This document shows positions 11,366 through 23,870 of a DNA stretch of 64,000 nt, piece after piece. A program made the position numbers and the translations under genes. How positions within the stretch are numbered: position 1 is the first letter of the stretch; every line of letters starts with the position of its first letter. The DNA comes from Lithospermum erythrorhizon (taxonomy: Eukaryota > Streptophyta > Magnoliopsida > Boraginales > Boraginaceae): positions 1-64,000 of the forward strand of contig JADFUC010001680.1 of the NCBI GenBank assembly GCA_019722365.1. Direction: 5' to 3'. Below the pieces are notes generated by a model. It saw nothing but the letters and a program-made list of their open reading frames with translations, was not told the DNA's origin and ran no database searches.

Positions 11366-14300
11366 TGAAGCCTCTAGAGTCGGTGGGGGCAATACCAGGA
11401 CCCATGGGGGCAGCCCTTGAGGGATCGAGAAGCCCTTGAATGGCGATCCGGGTTGAGGCACCGTATAAATACCATCTCGAAGATGAAATTTTACTAAAAC
11501 CATGAGTAAAACATTCAATCCTAATAAAACTAGACATCCACATATTTTTTATTGGAGGTCCAATGGCTTGATCTAGCATTGGCACTACAAAATCTAAATC
11601 AACAAATAACCCTCAGGATTATCTTTATTTAAAGCCCTGTGGTGGAGTTCTGACCTCGAGATAGGATTCTGTTTGTTAAGGCCTAGATTCTGACTCAGGA
11701 CAGTTCGAAGAACCGCGGATGCGGGTACTAAGACAAGTTGAGAGAACATGGTTGCCTAAGAAAAATGGCGTGGAAGAATAAAGTTGGAAGATGATCTCAC
11801 TGATCTTCCCCAGTGTGGACAATTAATCCCTGCCAAAGTAATCACAGCCAGAACGAGGACTCGGGAGCACTTTATGGAGAGAGTATATCTCGAAGGGGAT
11901 ACTACCGGATGGTGAGAAGGCACCTCTTCCATGACCAACCTAGTTCACATCGTTATCCCACATAAGTATGCGATCTCAAAGGATCTAAAACTAAATAATT
12001 TGTGATCTAGAGCCGGTTAGCGTGGACGGAGTGAATCTATACGCTACCAAATGAGAGCATCGAGACTCCACATGGAGCAGATCATGCAATTCATGGTAGG
12101 GGTAGTAAGTGCAAAGCGTGTGGGTGGCATCCTACTCCTGCTTGGCTTCACCCGTATCCATACGTTACTTGCATAAGCGAGAATCTACATGAGTAAGAAG
12201 ATGAAGCATAAAAGCGGCAAAGAGGCTATACTAATGGATAAAGGGATGGGAATTCCGAAAAGAATACATCACATATACTCGGTGTAGGTGAGTCAAAGCA
12301 CTGGAACAAATCCTAAGGGTATGCTACTTAGAAGTGCGGACATTCTGCCCAAGTCCAACATAGTATAAATCATGATCCCTCGAGAGTATGTGATCCATGA
12401 GAAACTACATCTCTATGACTAGAGATACTATGATTTAAGACTAAGTTGTCTAGGACTAGAAAGTTCAAACACTATCTAGTAGCAATAATCGGGCTATAAA
12501 TACTTCTATAGAAAACTGATTTACAAAATGTGAACCATGACTCCTACTCCCAAATACTTTATAGCTTCATCGGTGAAGTAGGATTATGCACCATGAGACA
12601 AGGACAAGCCTCTGAAGTGAATACATTTGAGATCACTTACTTTCGCACAAAGTTATCCACAATTTCCTGATTATAGGAAAAGAACTGCGTCGTGAAGCAC
12701 GTAGTTTATGAGCAAGGAAGCGAAGAAATGAGTGTTGCCGCTACTCCCGCGAAAGCGAGCTGAGATCATAAGAAAGCAAAAGAAAAAGGGAAAATGGGAT
12801 TAGGATGACCATGGATGCTAAAAATCCTAACCAATAGAACTTCGATGCAAATAAATCAAAGCCATAAAATAAATAAAAAGGGCAGGGAGGTATTTCAATA
12901 TGCAGATTTACCTTGGTATGATACTCAATGAATTGGAGACATCCAAGAAGCAATCCGATCCCTCGAATTCAAGCGTCATGGCAAAAGCAAACGCCGAAAG
13001 CAAATAAAAATACATTGTCCCCAAAGGTTCGGCGTAAACGGGCGGCCACATAAAATTGTTGGGATTAAGGCGCATGATAGAAAATTCAAATATCTTGAGT
13101 AGCCGCTTGGATCACCTAAATTCACGAACAAGAACAACAGCCAATGATCACATTGAGGACTCGGATGAAGAAGATGTTCTTCTTTGTGATGGAAAGAAGG
13201 AGGAAGAGAAAGCGAAAGGGCAAACTCAGGATAGAAATAGAAAGCAGAGCGAGTGGGAATCGAAGAACTCGAAGAATGTAGCCCAGAATGTTCCCGCAAC
13301 AAATGTGTTTCTTAACTCACGAAGGAAGCAATGTGAGAGTGGAAGTTTGTAGTCGACCGGCGAGTAGTTCTTTGAGAAGTTATTGTCATCGTGAAGAACT
13401 CCCAGCATCATAGGAATTCTTGAGGAGGTGAGTCATAGCCCTTTGTGGAGGTTGTTGCTTCTTGTCAGAAGCTTATCCGAGGAGTTCATATACGGCATGT
13501 CAGAAGACATTGATGACCTTGCCCACGACCTAAATAAATCAGCAGGGGTAACCTTCCTTGTCATGCGCTTTGATTTTTCTCCCGGTTGATAAATGATGTT
13601 TTTGGAAGACCCGAATGGAGGAATTGTACTTGTGTAATAATTTGAGGACTAGAGATATAGTCAAAGTGTTAGCTAGCTGGAGTGGTTGACGCATGGCTTT
13701 GACAGAGGCACCGTCTTCAGTTAAGTGTGAAGTATCTTTGTCTTTGCGTAAGGTAGGAGTTGCGGGTGGATTCCCTTTACCCATGCTTGCGGTGTCTACG
13801 AAGCATTAGGGAAAGTTTTTTGTATATATGGTTGGGACCAGTCTTAACTTTTGATATGGGAAGGTGCTCTTTTCGTCAAATCCTTTCGACATGCCACTTG
13901 CTGTGCTGTGTTAAAGTCAATCCATATCCAAAAATGATCTCAGCGTTCTTTTGAGCAGTAGCAATGATATTACGACATCCGATGATCTTTGGGGAGTTGA
14001 ACCGGTCATTACCGTACATCTGGGCGATGGAAAGGAACTACGTAGTAGGCGGAATGTACTCACAGGACCTCGGGCCCAGAAAACCTCCGCGCTTACTTGA
14101 TGGCGCGGTGCAACTATTGAAGGAAGAGATTAAGTATTTGAGCGGGGTGATTAGAGACAGCGTGGCGCAAGTAGGAAAGTCGATATTAGAGGCAAAAGCT
14201 GCGGGGCGGTGGTGAGGATGATGTTGGTGTTGATGATCATTCACACTTTGGTGTGTTCAACAATGCAAGTCGGAACTAGTGTCCTTTTGGCTATGTTTGG

Positions 14301-15240
14301 GACGGTGGGGGGAGATGTCGCGTGGAGGGAACCACATGGTGGAGTTATTTTATTTTTTTCTAGTTTTGTGATATGTTCCTTTTTGGATGTATGGTGGTGT
14401 AAAATTTTGTATGTAGCTTAGTTCGTTTATATTGACATTAAATGTTTTGGCATTTATCAGCCAGCTATTGTATTGTGATTGTTAGGTATGTTGTGTTAAG
14501 TATACAATCCATCTTGTTTGTGTTGATTAGCGGGTATTTCACAGCTGTGTTTTACTAACTGCGGATATTTGCGGCTTTTATTTAACGGGTATATCGCTAA
14601 ATGTAACGTGTATGGTTCTTAAGAATATTTAAAAACTTACCCCGAAAGGGGAGTTTGTTAGTGCGTTATAGTTGGTCGAGTGTTTATTTAGTCGCGACCA
14701 GCGAGTCAGCAACGGATGGATGTAAGCTATTCAAGAGTAAAATGAGGATCTTCGCGGGGGGGATTATGTTTCCATATTTGAAGAGGATGCTGGGAGGATC
14801 TAGAGAGAATCTGATTTAATTGAAAGAGCATAGGCGGGGACTTGTAGGTCGAAGTAACGGAAGATCTGGCGTCACAAAATAAATAAAGTATATTGGCCAA
14901 GAAGCATTTATTAATTGCAAGAAGGAAAAGATTCATTTATCGTGTCTGAGATGGGGAGTTTTCGGTTATATGATATTTCTTTATCGCGTTAAATGCCTTC
15001 TTGGAGATGTTCTTGTGCTTGAATTAATGTTGCAAAAGAATATCTGTGAAATTTGTGGTGTATTCTTCGTTCTCATCCGATTATCTATGTTTTCGCCTGG
15101 CGTGCGCGTCGCGGATAAGCAGCTTGATGGCGAAGCGTGTTGGAGTCTTCCGGTTGATTTGGTCACATCGTGCCTCTAGCCCGATTTAAGTTAGTTTATT
15201 CGCTTCCTCGAAGTACATAGAACGAGAAGTTTGAAACCTC
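11366..15240. other. Unassigned, probably decayed transposon sequence
   Basis: No gene could be supported. ORFs of 60-108 codons lie on both strands and overlap each other; the plus frame 13,056-13,352 is rich in Lys, Glu, Asp and Ser but matches no family I know. A plus-strand frame at 13,964-14,215 and a short hydrophobic one at 14,209-14,421 are likewise unassigned. The mix of GC-rich coding-like stretches and stops resembles the decayed elements on either side. Confidence 0.35.
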
Positions 15241-15379
15241 TTTGACCAAATATCATCACATATTGGCAAGCCCCAATAACGTGCCTTTTATGCCCATTTT
15301 CTTGACCCTCTAAAAGCTCTGAAACATTTTGTAATATATATATTAGTTAGATGATTAAACATATAACATATTATAAAAA

Positions 15380-16340
15380 TTGAAATAAGTGAAATACTCA
15401 CGACTCGAAAGGTACGTCCATCATATTGCACGGGACCTCCATGAAAAGCTTCATATGGCAAATGTATTTGGTAGGTGCTCCATCGCGTGAAAAATGCGGT
15501 GGGAAATAACTTCTCTCCGTGCTGGAATTATACCAGCAATATTCGCTTGGCTTCTTGTACATGTTCCACATTTAAGAGTTCTTTGTTGAAATATCCAGAA
15601 AGAAAAAGCACCCACTTCTGTAATGGTTTCCATGTCATCACGTCCGGGGCGTGGCGGAGTCTGAGGAAGTAATTTCTGCGCAATAATATCAAGTAGCCGT
15701 GACTTTTCGGCCAGAGTAAAGGATTCACGTTACCAGTCGCTTAATGTTTAGGCTTATATCCGTAGTGCTTTATGCTTGGGACAACCATTTCATAACGTCC
15801 GATGGTTTTAAAGTATAAATCGCTCTTGGTTTGACCTATTCCTTCTACTATATGTACCGTATCATGCCGGGTCTCACAGCAATGAAATCCTTAGCGTCAA
15901 TCACTTGCCAGCTTCATTATCATAGATTTTTCCTACAACATCCATTACGTATAATGCATTTCAGCATTGTTTTCTCTATTATTGCATGAAGTAAATTATT
16001 GTATGTGCGATTTTGTTAAATCGGCCCAATACTTCAACTCAGAATATATAACCTTGCGCTGATTGTATTCAAATGTTATTATACCGGTGTCACAATATTA
16101 CCAACTGTTTGTTTTTCCCAAAGACAACCAGGGGGATCCTATAGAAATGCTTGAAATCGGTATAATTCAATGCTGCGTCAAAGTCGGCTCTTTGTTCTTT
16201 GTATGCGACCACGTTTGATTTCATGCATCGTATGCATCCCTCTAAACCGATGGCGGCGGTAGGAAAGAAGCGTGTGATCGGAAGCCAACAATGCAAACAT
16301 TTCGCAATAGCAGCCAGCGGAAACGGATACATAATCAAGC
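15380..16340 (-). pseudogene. CACTA (En/Spm) Tnp2-type transposase, degenerate
   Basis: On the minus strand, about 15,420-15,520 gives FPTAFF and then HLPYEAFHGGPVQY. This matches the conserved Tnp2 segment that normally reads FPPAFF...HLPYEA..GPVQYRWMYPFER. Upstream, at about 15,560-15,700, KSHGYLILLRR and a TEVGAFSFWIFQQRTLKC-like stretch correspond to the usual LKSHDCHVLLQRLLP...L..FF.ELC..TLK region. Still further upstream, at about 16,200-16,330, LASDHT...YRRHRFRG resembles the MGHRRFLPSDHPYRR segment. The pieces lie in different frames with stops, so the transposase is dead. In this family it would bind and cut element ends to mobilise CACTA transposons. Assignment is by motif recognition only. 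Confidence 0.75.
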
Positions 16341-18540
16341 AGCGTTACAAATACCTGATATATTTGCGTAATCAACTTAAAACATCTTCAAATAATAAAA
16401 CAATTGAAATATCGATGTCTGAAATAAAAATAAAGCTATCGATGTACCCGAAGTAGCAACTACCCGATAAAATTATCAACTATCTTTAAAAGCGAAAGCG
16501 AAACAGTAAAAACTACATTGATGTACCAAAGTAACAATAAAATAATATATGTATCGATGTAATAGTAGTAGCAATAGCCTAAGCTAGTAATTAGCTAATG
16601 CGTCTGAGGGAGGAATTAAATAGGTAGGGGCTGAGGGAGGTCCTGCCGGGTCACAGGGATGGTGCGGGGAGGCGACACAGTAGGGGAGCCTCCTCACAGG
16701 CGGTGAGTCTGCGACAACATCTGAGGTGGTGCTGGGATACCGTGCATCGTCCTCTGGGCCCACTTGGCCCGATCGTTGTGAGTACTACTGCAGGCGATTC
16801 ACTCGTGGCTCCTGTGAGGAAGGTTGGTAACCCGAGATCGGAGGTGGCGTACGGATTGTTGGGACATACTTGCACCAGCGCATTCAGTAGACCGTCGCGT
16901 CGATTCAAATCCGTTCACATCTTTGGGTGATCTTTGCGTATGGTGTTTCACGACCCGGCCGGTGGTGAGTGGTAAGGCGGTGGTGTTCTTCTGTTGCTGT
17001 GGCGACGATGCAGCGACCTCGATGTAGTGCCCGATCCAGGGAACTCTCCCGCCGCCCGACCCGCTGCAGGGGAGACTCTCCCATATGACCAAGTCGAACC
17101 GCGGATCCGTAAATCAAAAATGGGGCCCGTCTTTGAGCGAGCATAGCCTCTTTTGTACTCCTCCTGCTGATATTAAGCGATTGTGTGATAAATAAACTCG
17201 AAACAAACTTAGAATTTTAAAAGCGGTAAAAACAAACCAAGCTTACCACGACTTTGGCCCTCCGGATCGCTGGGGTTTCTTAGGTCTCATTGTCATACTG
17301 AAGTTGGTTTCATAAAAGAAACCTCAACGGCGAAGGATGCTTTCCCGTCTTCTTCTTACGAAACAAAAATAAAAAATAAAAACATCATTTATGATTTCTA
17401 AAAATTTGAATTAACAACATTCAGTAAAATTAAATTGCACTCATAGGTAGTCCAGAATTAGTATACTATAAAGTAGCGGTGGGAGGACAATGGACCTGCG
17501 GTAGAGCCTCCACGAGCTCCGGCCGATTCGGCTAATATTTTGCTCGGCTATTATAACACCTTTCGAGTCATCAGCCAATTAAGTGCTTCCGCGGCTCTGG
17601 CCAAGGAAGGCTGCGCCATGCAAACTAGGACTGCGACGGCGAGTAGGGTCGCTGTCGAGTCACGCGCTATTCTGGCCGCGCCGCCTTAGTCGCCAGGTTT
17701 CTCGGCTTGATACCGTGGAATAGTTGCTCGGCCCCTGCGGCTCCTCTCCCATTATAAACTTGTACACCACTTTTGATAAAAAATTTAGAAAGATTGGTAC
17801 AAATTTAATTAACACATTAGCAAATTCATTTCCAATGTAAACAAATTGAATAGAGTCTTACCAAGAATGACTCCGTATTTTCGCGATACGCCTTGCAGGA
17901 TGTCTTTGTAGTTCGGCGAGTCGAATGTCGGTCTGATGTATCTCTTTGGCTCCAAATCTAGGCACCGCTTTCCCTTGTCGACAATAAAAAACAAAAGCCG
18001 AGATAACATGAATAAAGCATACCCAAATTTCACAATCAACTAAAATATAATGCTTGAATTACACGCCGTGTGATGGAGGCGGTAATCTTGTCATACGAAT
18101 GACGGGGAAGGTCCCACGTACATGAGAAAGGTCGTCACCATTTGCGATTACCGGTACCGACACGATGCTCGGTCACCATCATCGTCAGCGTCGGCGTCGA
18201 AGGTCAGCATCATCCTCATCGTCATAAATCCCTGCCGCGTCAGGCGAATAGAACATCACGAGGCGGGCATATGACCAGCTAGCATCTGAGGCCGCCCCCA
18301 CAATGGTTCTTTGACAAGTGATGACCAGCTATAACAGCACAAATACGGATCGTGGGTAGCGGGGAAGTCTACTCTGTCTATCTGGCTGTCTTTGAGTCAT
18401 CGAATCGTCGTGAATCTGAATGCCACCCGAGTTTCCTCTGCTTAGAATTTGAAGTGCGGTTCTCCGCGGCGCTACATTTCGCTATAAATCCTATCCTTCA
18501 CGGACCTACCATCACGAGGTAAATACAGGCCAGAAAGCAG
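16341..18540. other. Probable body of the CACTA element, no readable gene
   Basis: Overlapping ORFs on both strands at 16,651-17,144 sit in a GC-rich patch but match nothing I recognise. The minus frame 17,809-18,039 contains KRCLDLEPKRYIRP and YKDILQGVSRKYGV; it has a coding-like look but is unassigned. Position beside the Tnp2 remnant suggests these are other parts of the same element. Confidence 0.35.
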
Positions 18541-19378
18541 CCAAACTAATTAACAATTAAATGCAATTAACTAACAGATTCAATCTAATCCAAGCTAATC
18601 CAAACTAGCAACTTTCACTAATCCAAACTAACAATCACAGCTAATCCAAACTAAATCCACATTTCATATCAGGCTAAAAATCGGAAGCTATCAATCGCAT
18701 TTCAAGCTAATTCAAACTAATTAGCAATCACAATAAATCACAAATTCAATTCAATTATGATAACAATGGCAATATGACAACTAATCCAGAGCTAATCACA
18801 ACTAGTATAATCCCGACTAAATCGCATTCGATATTTATGCATGTCGATGGCCATGAAAGAAAAGGCAATAAAATTAATCTGTATTTCGATTCAACTAATT
18901 CGAACTAATTAACAACCTGACAATTCAAACTAATTAATAGCTTTTTAACAATCACAATTAATCCAGCAATTAAATTCAACTAATCTATATCAAATAATCA
19001 CAACTAATAAAAACTAATCACAATTAATCAAAACAATTCAATTGATTAACAATATGATAAGCTAATCCCATTAATTAGCAACCGCAATAATGACAACTAA
19101 GAATTAAACTAACTAACAATAATTTAAGCACATTCGATCAACTATCAAACTAATTAACAGATTAGCCTCAGTTCAATCACGTTTCAAGCGATAATAAAAT
19201 TTATAAACACTTAATTTAACAATAATAATGAAAATAATTAGTAATTAAAAAATGAAATTAATTTACCAATAATTGAAATAACTAATTAAACAATCCATTG
19301 ATAAAAAAATTAAACTAATATGATAATTTAAACACATTCGATCACATATCAATTTAATTCCCGATTAATCTGAAAATT
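18541..19378 (+). repeat. AT-rich degenerate repeat (CTAATCCAAACTAA motif)
   Basis: About 840 bp are built from loose iterations of CTAAT, AACTAATTA, AATCACAA and CTAATCCAAACTAA. G is nearly absent from the plus strand across most of it. No open frame is present. Confidence 0.7.
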
Positions 19379-19394
19379 CAAAAAAAAAAAAGCC

Positions 19395-19620
19395 AACCTT
19401 TGAAATAGAGGCGGAATTGTGGAGGAGGCGGGCGGAGATGAGGCGGGCGGGCGGAGCCTACTTGGGGGAGGAGGTGGGTGGCGTCGGACGTGGGCGGCGG
19501 GGTTGGGGGCGGAGGTGCCAAAGGAAAAAAATGGGGGAAAAGCTGTTCGTAGGGGGGGTTGAATATATAACGAGATAAGCCCCAGCGTCGGTTTAGCGTC
19601 GGGTTGTGTCAGTGCATTAA
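19395..19620. repeat. G-rich patch and CACTA-like subterminal motifs
   Basis: The plus strand at 19,410-19,525 has many G runs (GGCGGGCGGGCGG, GGGGGAGGAGGTGGG, GGCGGGGTTGGGGGCGG), giving quadruplex potential. Directly after, at 19,583-19,614, two AGCGTCGGTTTAGCGTCGGG-like units are followed by TGTCAGTG. Read on the minus strand this starts CACTG, similar to CACTA element ends. It could be the right end of the element holding Tnp2, but the partner end was not found. Confidence 0.4.
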
Positions 19621-20380
19621 ATATTATAATTAATTTTTGAATTTAATTTTTAAGCGGTTCACATGTTTAAACTCAGAGCGCCCGAGCCGGCCTTGAGCAA
19701 GCAACGCTTCTCATTTTTTATTTATTTTATTATTCTTTTTTAAGAAGGAATTGTTAGTAAAATAAACATTTCTAACTTAGGCCTTAGATGATTTTTATTT
19801 TATAAATATTTTTCAATTAAAGTTTAATTCTGTGCGTCTAGGCAGATCATCTTTTAAAATGTGAAATTTATGGCATCACAATATCTTGAGGCAGTGGATT
19901 CGACAGCTAATAAAACACAAAATAAATATTTGAAGTAGTGATAAAATTCTCAATACAACGTAAGTAGGCTTTCCGATGAGTGTTGAAAGTTTGAATATTT
20001 ATTTAAAAAGGTTAAAATGGAATTAAGTGTCTAGATAAAATTTAGTTTTTCTTCTTCTTTATGTCTGCTTAATTATCACGATTGCTTCTATGTTAACTAT
20101 TTACATCGTATTCCTTAAATAATTCCAAAGATTTATCGATATGTTCACATGAATTCACTCCACAGGATTCTAATATTTTATGTGTTGTGAAAATTAATAT
20201 CTTCATCAATAATACTAGTCTTTCAACTATCAACGGAAATTGATGGAGTAATGAGTGTTCTGATCTTTTCATCCACACATAATTTGTGAAATTAAACGAC
20301 ACAACCACATCATCAAATGCATGCTTTCCTTAATTCATGTAGTTCAAAACAGACTTGCTATCTATAGTTCATAATCAGAT
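19621..20380. other. Intergenic, nothing recognised
   Basis: AT-rich sequence without a supported gene. A 71-codon minus frame at 20,093-20,308 shows no known domain and no supporting signals. Confidence 0.5.
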
Positions 20381-20390
20381 TCTATATAAT
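20381..20390 (+). promoter_or_regulatory. TATA box of the cysteine-rich protein gene
   Basis: TCTATATAAT stands 49 bases before the ATG, leaving room for a leader of roughly 20-30 nt, as is normal for a plant TATA promoter. Confidence 0.6.
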
Positions 20391-20438
20391 AAACCCAAAA
20401 ACTAGCAAACATAACTCACATAAACTCATTTCATCAAC

Positions 20439-20804
20439 ATGGAGTACTTAGGCAAAAAGTCACTATACAAAACCATTGCTCTTCTTGTGGTGACGAGTTA
20501 CATCATAACGACGCATAATGTTGCTAATGGGCAACAAGTAGGAGTATGTCTTATCAGTTGCGGCCAAAAAGTCGTAACGTGCGATGAAGAGTGCATAGCA
20601 AAGCCATCGCTACAATGTTATGAAGCTTGCGGCACTGCTGATATCGAATGTGTCAACGGTTGCCTAAGTGGAGCCGCTAAGACCTCTCCGAGTCCTAGTC
20701 CCCCTCCCCCTACAACTTTTACACGATTCAACGGAGACGTTAACCATGGACGAGTGAAGATGTACCATGATGATACTATTGATGAGATAATGTTGGACGA
20801 TTGA
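20439..20804 (+). CDS. Small secreted protein with four CX3C cysteine pairs
   Basis: A single open exon of 121 aa. Residues 1-31 look like a signal peptide: Lys-rich start, hydrophobic IALLVVTSYIITT, likely cut near ANG-QQ. The mature part has eight cysteines at 37, 41, 48, 52, 60, 64, 71 and 75. They form four CX3C pairs spaced 6, 7 and 6 residues apart, which is two units of the CX3C-Xn-CX3C layout typical of alpha-hairpinin-like helical hairpins. A Ser/Pro linker (SPSPSPPPPT, about 84-93) leads to a polar tail ending in Asp-rich IDEIMLDD. A TATA box precedes it and an AATAAA signal follows at about 20,830. I do not recognise a named family; a defence or signalling peptide is only an inference. 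The start is the only Met that keeps the signal peptide. Confidence 0.8.
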   Translation: MEYLGKKSLYKTIALLVVTSYIITTHNVANGQQVGVCLISCGQKVVTCDEECIAKPSLQCYEACGTADIECVNGCLSGAAKTSPSPSPPPPTTFTRFNGDVNHGRVKMYHDDTIDEIMLDD

Positions 20805-20829
20805 TCAATTGAAAATTTGAATACGATAT

Positions 20830-21229
20830 TAATAAAATGAACATGGTTTCATGTTTATTGTTAGTACTTTACAGAATGTATGATATATATACATCGTACA
20901 CGTCCTCAATAAAATAAAGTTTGATTAATTATTAGATACAGAGTATATGATATTCTTATTACTTAAAAGATTTTTTTCTTTTCACTAGGGATAATATCAA
21001 TCAGATATTAACAATATGGGTATGGAAATTTGATAAAAGGCTTTTTCTATTTAAAGAACCAAGATCCAAATAGAAGCTTGATTCACAACATCAGAAAGCT
21101 TAATTGCTTCAAAAAACAAGATCACATTCTTAATTCCAATCTGCCGTTGGCAGGGTTATTAGATTGTCTTGACGTAGGAACTTGAGTTATGTTTAATTAA
21201 TAATCTTTCTGTTATTATTATTATTATTA

Positions 21230-21274
<45 letters not shown>

Positions 21275-22133
21275 GCTATTAATAGCGATTTTATTGAAAA
21301 TACAAATTATTGATAATACATCAATTCAGTAGTTGCCAACTAAACCTATGTGAGCTTGGGTAATAGCAAGATCAAACTCCCCACTAACTACCTTAAGACC
21401 CATCAACCCTAATCTCATACCAGCCCCAAACACACAGGCAGAACCAGCCCAAGACCAAACCCCTCATTTCCCTCCTATAAAAGCATTTTTAGGGGTCAAC
21501 CGGTCAAGTGCCTTCATTTGTTGGAGAAACCCTGAACCTGCCTTTTGGGTTGCCATGAAGAAAAGAGCAGACATTGCTACCTCTGCCGCCGTCCGATGTG
21601 CTTCTCCCTTCACTCCTAAGTTTCTCTAATGCCAAATCATGGGTGGTGGGTAGGGGTTGGTGGGTGGGTGGATTGTAGAAGAAAGAGGACAAAATTAAAA
21701 ATTATATAATTTTAATTATTATAAAGGTTTGGCAATGTTAAATTATTTTAAAATGTATTTAAGTAAATCTAACTCAATTGTATAATTACTTCTTGCCTTC
21801 ACGTTAAATGAATTTATGTATATTTTATTGTAAAAAATGAGTTCGAGGCGCGCCGAGAAAAGAATTGATATTTTAGGGCTGCTTGAAAAGAATAAATGAT
21901 AGTTTGAGGGGGCAATAAATTAATTAGCCTTTATAAATTGATTCTTGTTTTAGTTTAAAAAGATATAGAGAGAATCATAAATTTATGAAATATTATTCTT
22001 ATAGAAATTGGATGGAGGGACTGAGGGAGTAACCCTTCGTATTAATATAAGTCATTGTTTAGAATAAAAGTTTTGTGTCACATTATTTTGAATAAAAATA
22101 ATATTTTTCATTATCCCCATATACTCACTCTGT
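20830..22133. other. Intergenic with a TTA microsatellite and a lone Stowaway-like end
   Basis: A (TTA)n run occupies about 21,212-21,274. At 22,011-22,032 the sequence reads GGATGGAGGGACTGAGGGAGTA, which has the form of a Stowaway 3' terminus, but no matching 5' end was found. The 62-codon minus frame at 21,504-21,692 has no recognised domain. Confidence 0.5.
21212..21274 (+). repeat. (TTA)n microsatellite
   Basis: About twenty TTA units with one break (TATTTATT) in the middle. Confidence 0.95.
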
Positions 22134-22509
22134 CTACAAATAATGATTAATATTTTAGTCTAATGTTCTTTTATCAAATATTTGATTTTTTACATTTTCA
22201 AAGTAAGTTTTCCATATTTTTTCCTTCATATCTCTACACTTTCTCATTTTATTTTCATGTGGACTGATGACTCCATTTATACATTTTAATTGGCCATCAT
22301 TAATTACTTTATAAAGAAAAATTTATCGTAGGATAAATAAGATAAAAAATAAATGCCGCTTAATTTGTGTGCGTTAGAATTTAAAATATCGATACGTTTA
22401 AAAATAAGGGAAATCTTAATTTTCTCCTAATTAATGAAATATAAAAGAGAAAATGTACGCGCACATTCTGAATATAATCTTTAATTTAAACAATCCAATA
22501 CGGAAGGAG
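22134..22509. mobile_element. Stowaway-type MITE
   Basis: The left end TA-CTCACTCTGTCTACAA and the right end (read inverted) TA-CTCCTTCCGTATTGG are imperfect terminal inverted repeats flanked by TA. The 376-bp AT-rich interior has no frame. This fits Tc1/mariner-derived Stowaway elements. Confidence 0.65.
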
Positions 22510-22875
22510 TACAAATTTTTTGTAGTAGTATGACTTCATTCCATAGTTGTGGTCTATAAACAACAAATAAACTTACACATATCCTTCTCACTTTGACATG
22601 ATATCTTGATGGATGATTAATTTAACTGAAGAATATGTCTCCTTTCATTGTAATCTCTTTTATTGACAATCTTAGTGACAATCTTAGTAATTATTAAAAG
22701 AAGTATGATAATATTCGCAATTAACAATGCTTTGTTAAAAACCATCGTCATGATTAATATTCAAAGTTTAACGTGTAAAAGTGATGACCATTCTAAAAGA
22801 AGTATATAATAATATGAGTTAATGGCGCGTTCGATAAATACGTGTTTAAAAGCGTTCGGCTATTCGATCATTAGC

Positions 22876-23285
22876 AATATTTAAAATGACCGTTAAACAT
22901 ACGTGTTTTTAGAAATGTCGCTTAGTCAATCCGCCAAATGGGCGTTACGTTGACTTTTGTGACAAATTGATAGAATGCACTTCTCAAACTTTATTTGTGA
23001 TATAATTTTTCAATTTTAATAAATTTTGGGGTAAAATATTTATCGCATTGAAATAATAATCTCAACAAATATTTTATTAAAATTAATAATCTCATCCAAA
23101 TATTTGCCCCAAAATTTTAATAGAATTGAAAAATTATATCAAAAATGAATGTTGGACAATTTTACCTCATACCGATTTGCCAGCAAAGTCAAAGCAACTT
23201 TCGTTTTGGCCAGAATGACAAGTGGGACACTTTGAAAGGCATGTGTGATCAATGAGTCGTTTTGAAAATGTGAATCAGAATATTG
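22876..23285. mobile_element. Foldback / long-TIR MITE
   Basis: Nearly the whole element is a hairpin. The inner arms at 22,991-23,042 and 23,098-23,150 share GATATAATTTTTCAATT and ATTTTGGGG-AAATATTT in inverted orientation. Outer parts pair as well: GTTGACTTTTGTGACAAATTGATA with TTTGACTTTGCTGGCAAATCGGTA, and AAAATGACCG with AAAACGACTC. The loop is about 55 bp. A non-autonomous Mutator-like foldback element is likely; no clear target duplication was found. Confidence 0.65.
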
Positions 23286-23870
23286 AGCGTTGTGCTTTGT
23301 CTGTGATCAGCTTGTCTCGATGAATCTAATATTATAGCTCATGATGATATTGTGAAAGACTAATGATATAGCAAGAACATTTTTCACAAATTCATAGCAA
23401 TATTTGATTAAATGACAATCTTATTTCTACTTAATTAGATGATGTGGTATTATATCTAAATGATTATGTTTCATTTCATATAGAATAGATTTATTGTTTC
23501 AATATTAATTAAACACTCAAAATACAGTTTAATAGTATTTGTTGAAATTTGACAAAACTGAATAGGAGATAAGATTATCATTAAAATAAAATAGAGATGT
23601 TTGTTTATGTGAATTTCAAATTCAATTAATTTTATAGTTCTTTTAAACATAAAAGTGAAGAACTAAATGTAAAATCAAGAGAATCATTTGTTAAAATGAA
23701 TAAAACATCAATCCAAAATAATAAACTAACTCAAAATATACTTCAAGTTTTACATATCAAATAGAATCCAAACCTGACATGGTCTTTATATTCCTATAAA
23801 ATTCAAATTTATTAGATAAATATTGATAAGCTAGTAAAACATATGTATAACATATGATAAACATAATGTT
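23286..23870. other. Intergenic, nothing recognised
   Basis: AT-rich; presumably the 3' flank of the zinc-finger gene that ends at 23,871. Confidence 0.5.

Noticed and set aside
16651..17144. Four overlapping ORFs on both strands
   Set aside because: GC-rich stretch without a recognised motif; at best part of the dead CACTA element.
20093..20308. 71-codon minus ORF near the cysteine-rich gene
   Set aside because: No homology recognised, no promoter or splice evidence; probably chance in AT-rich DNA.
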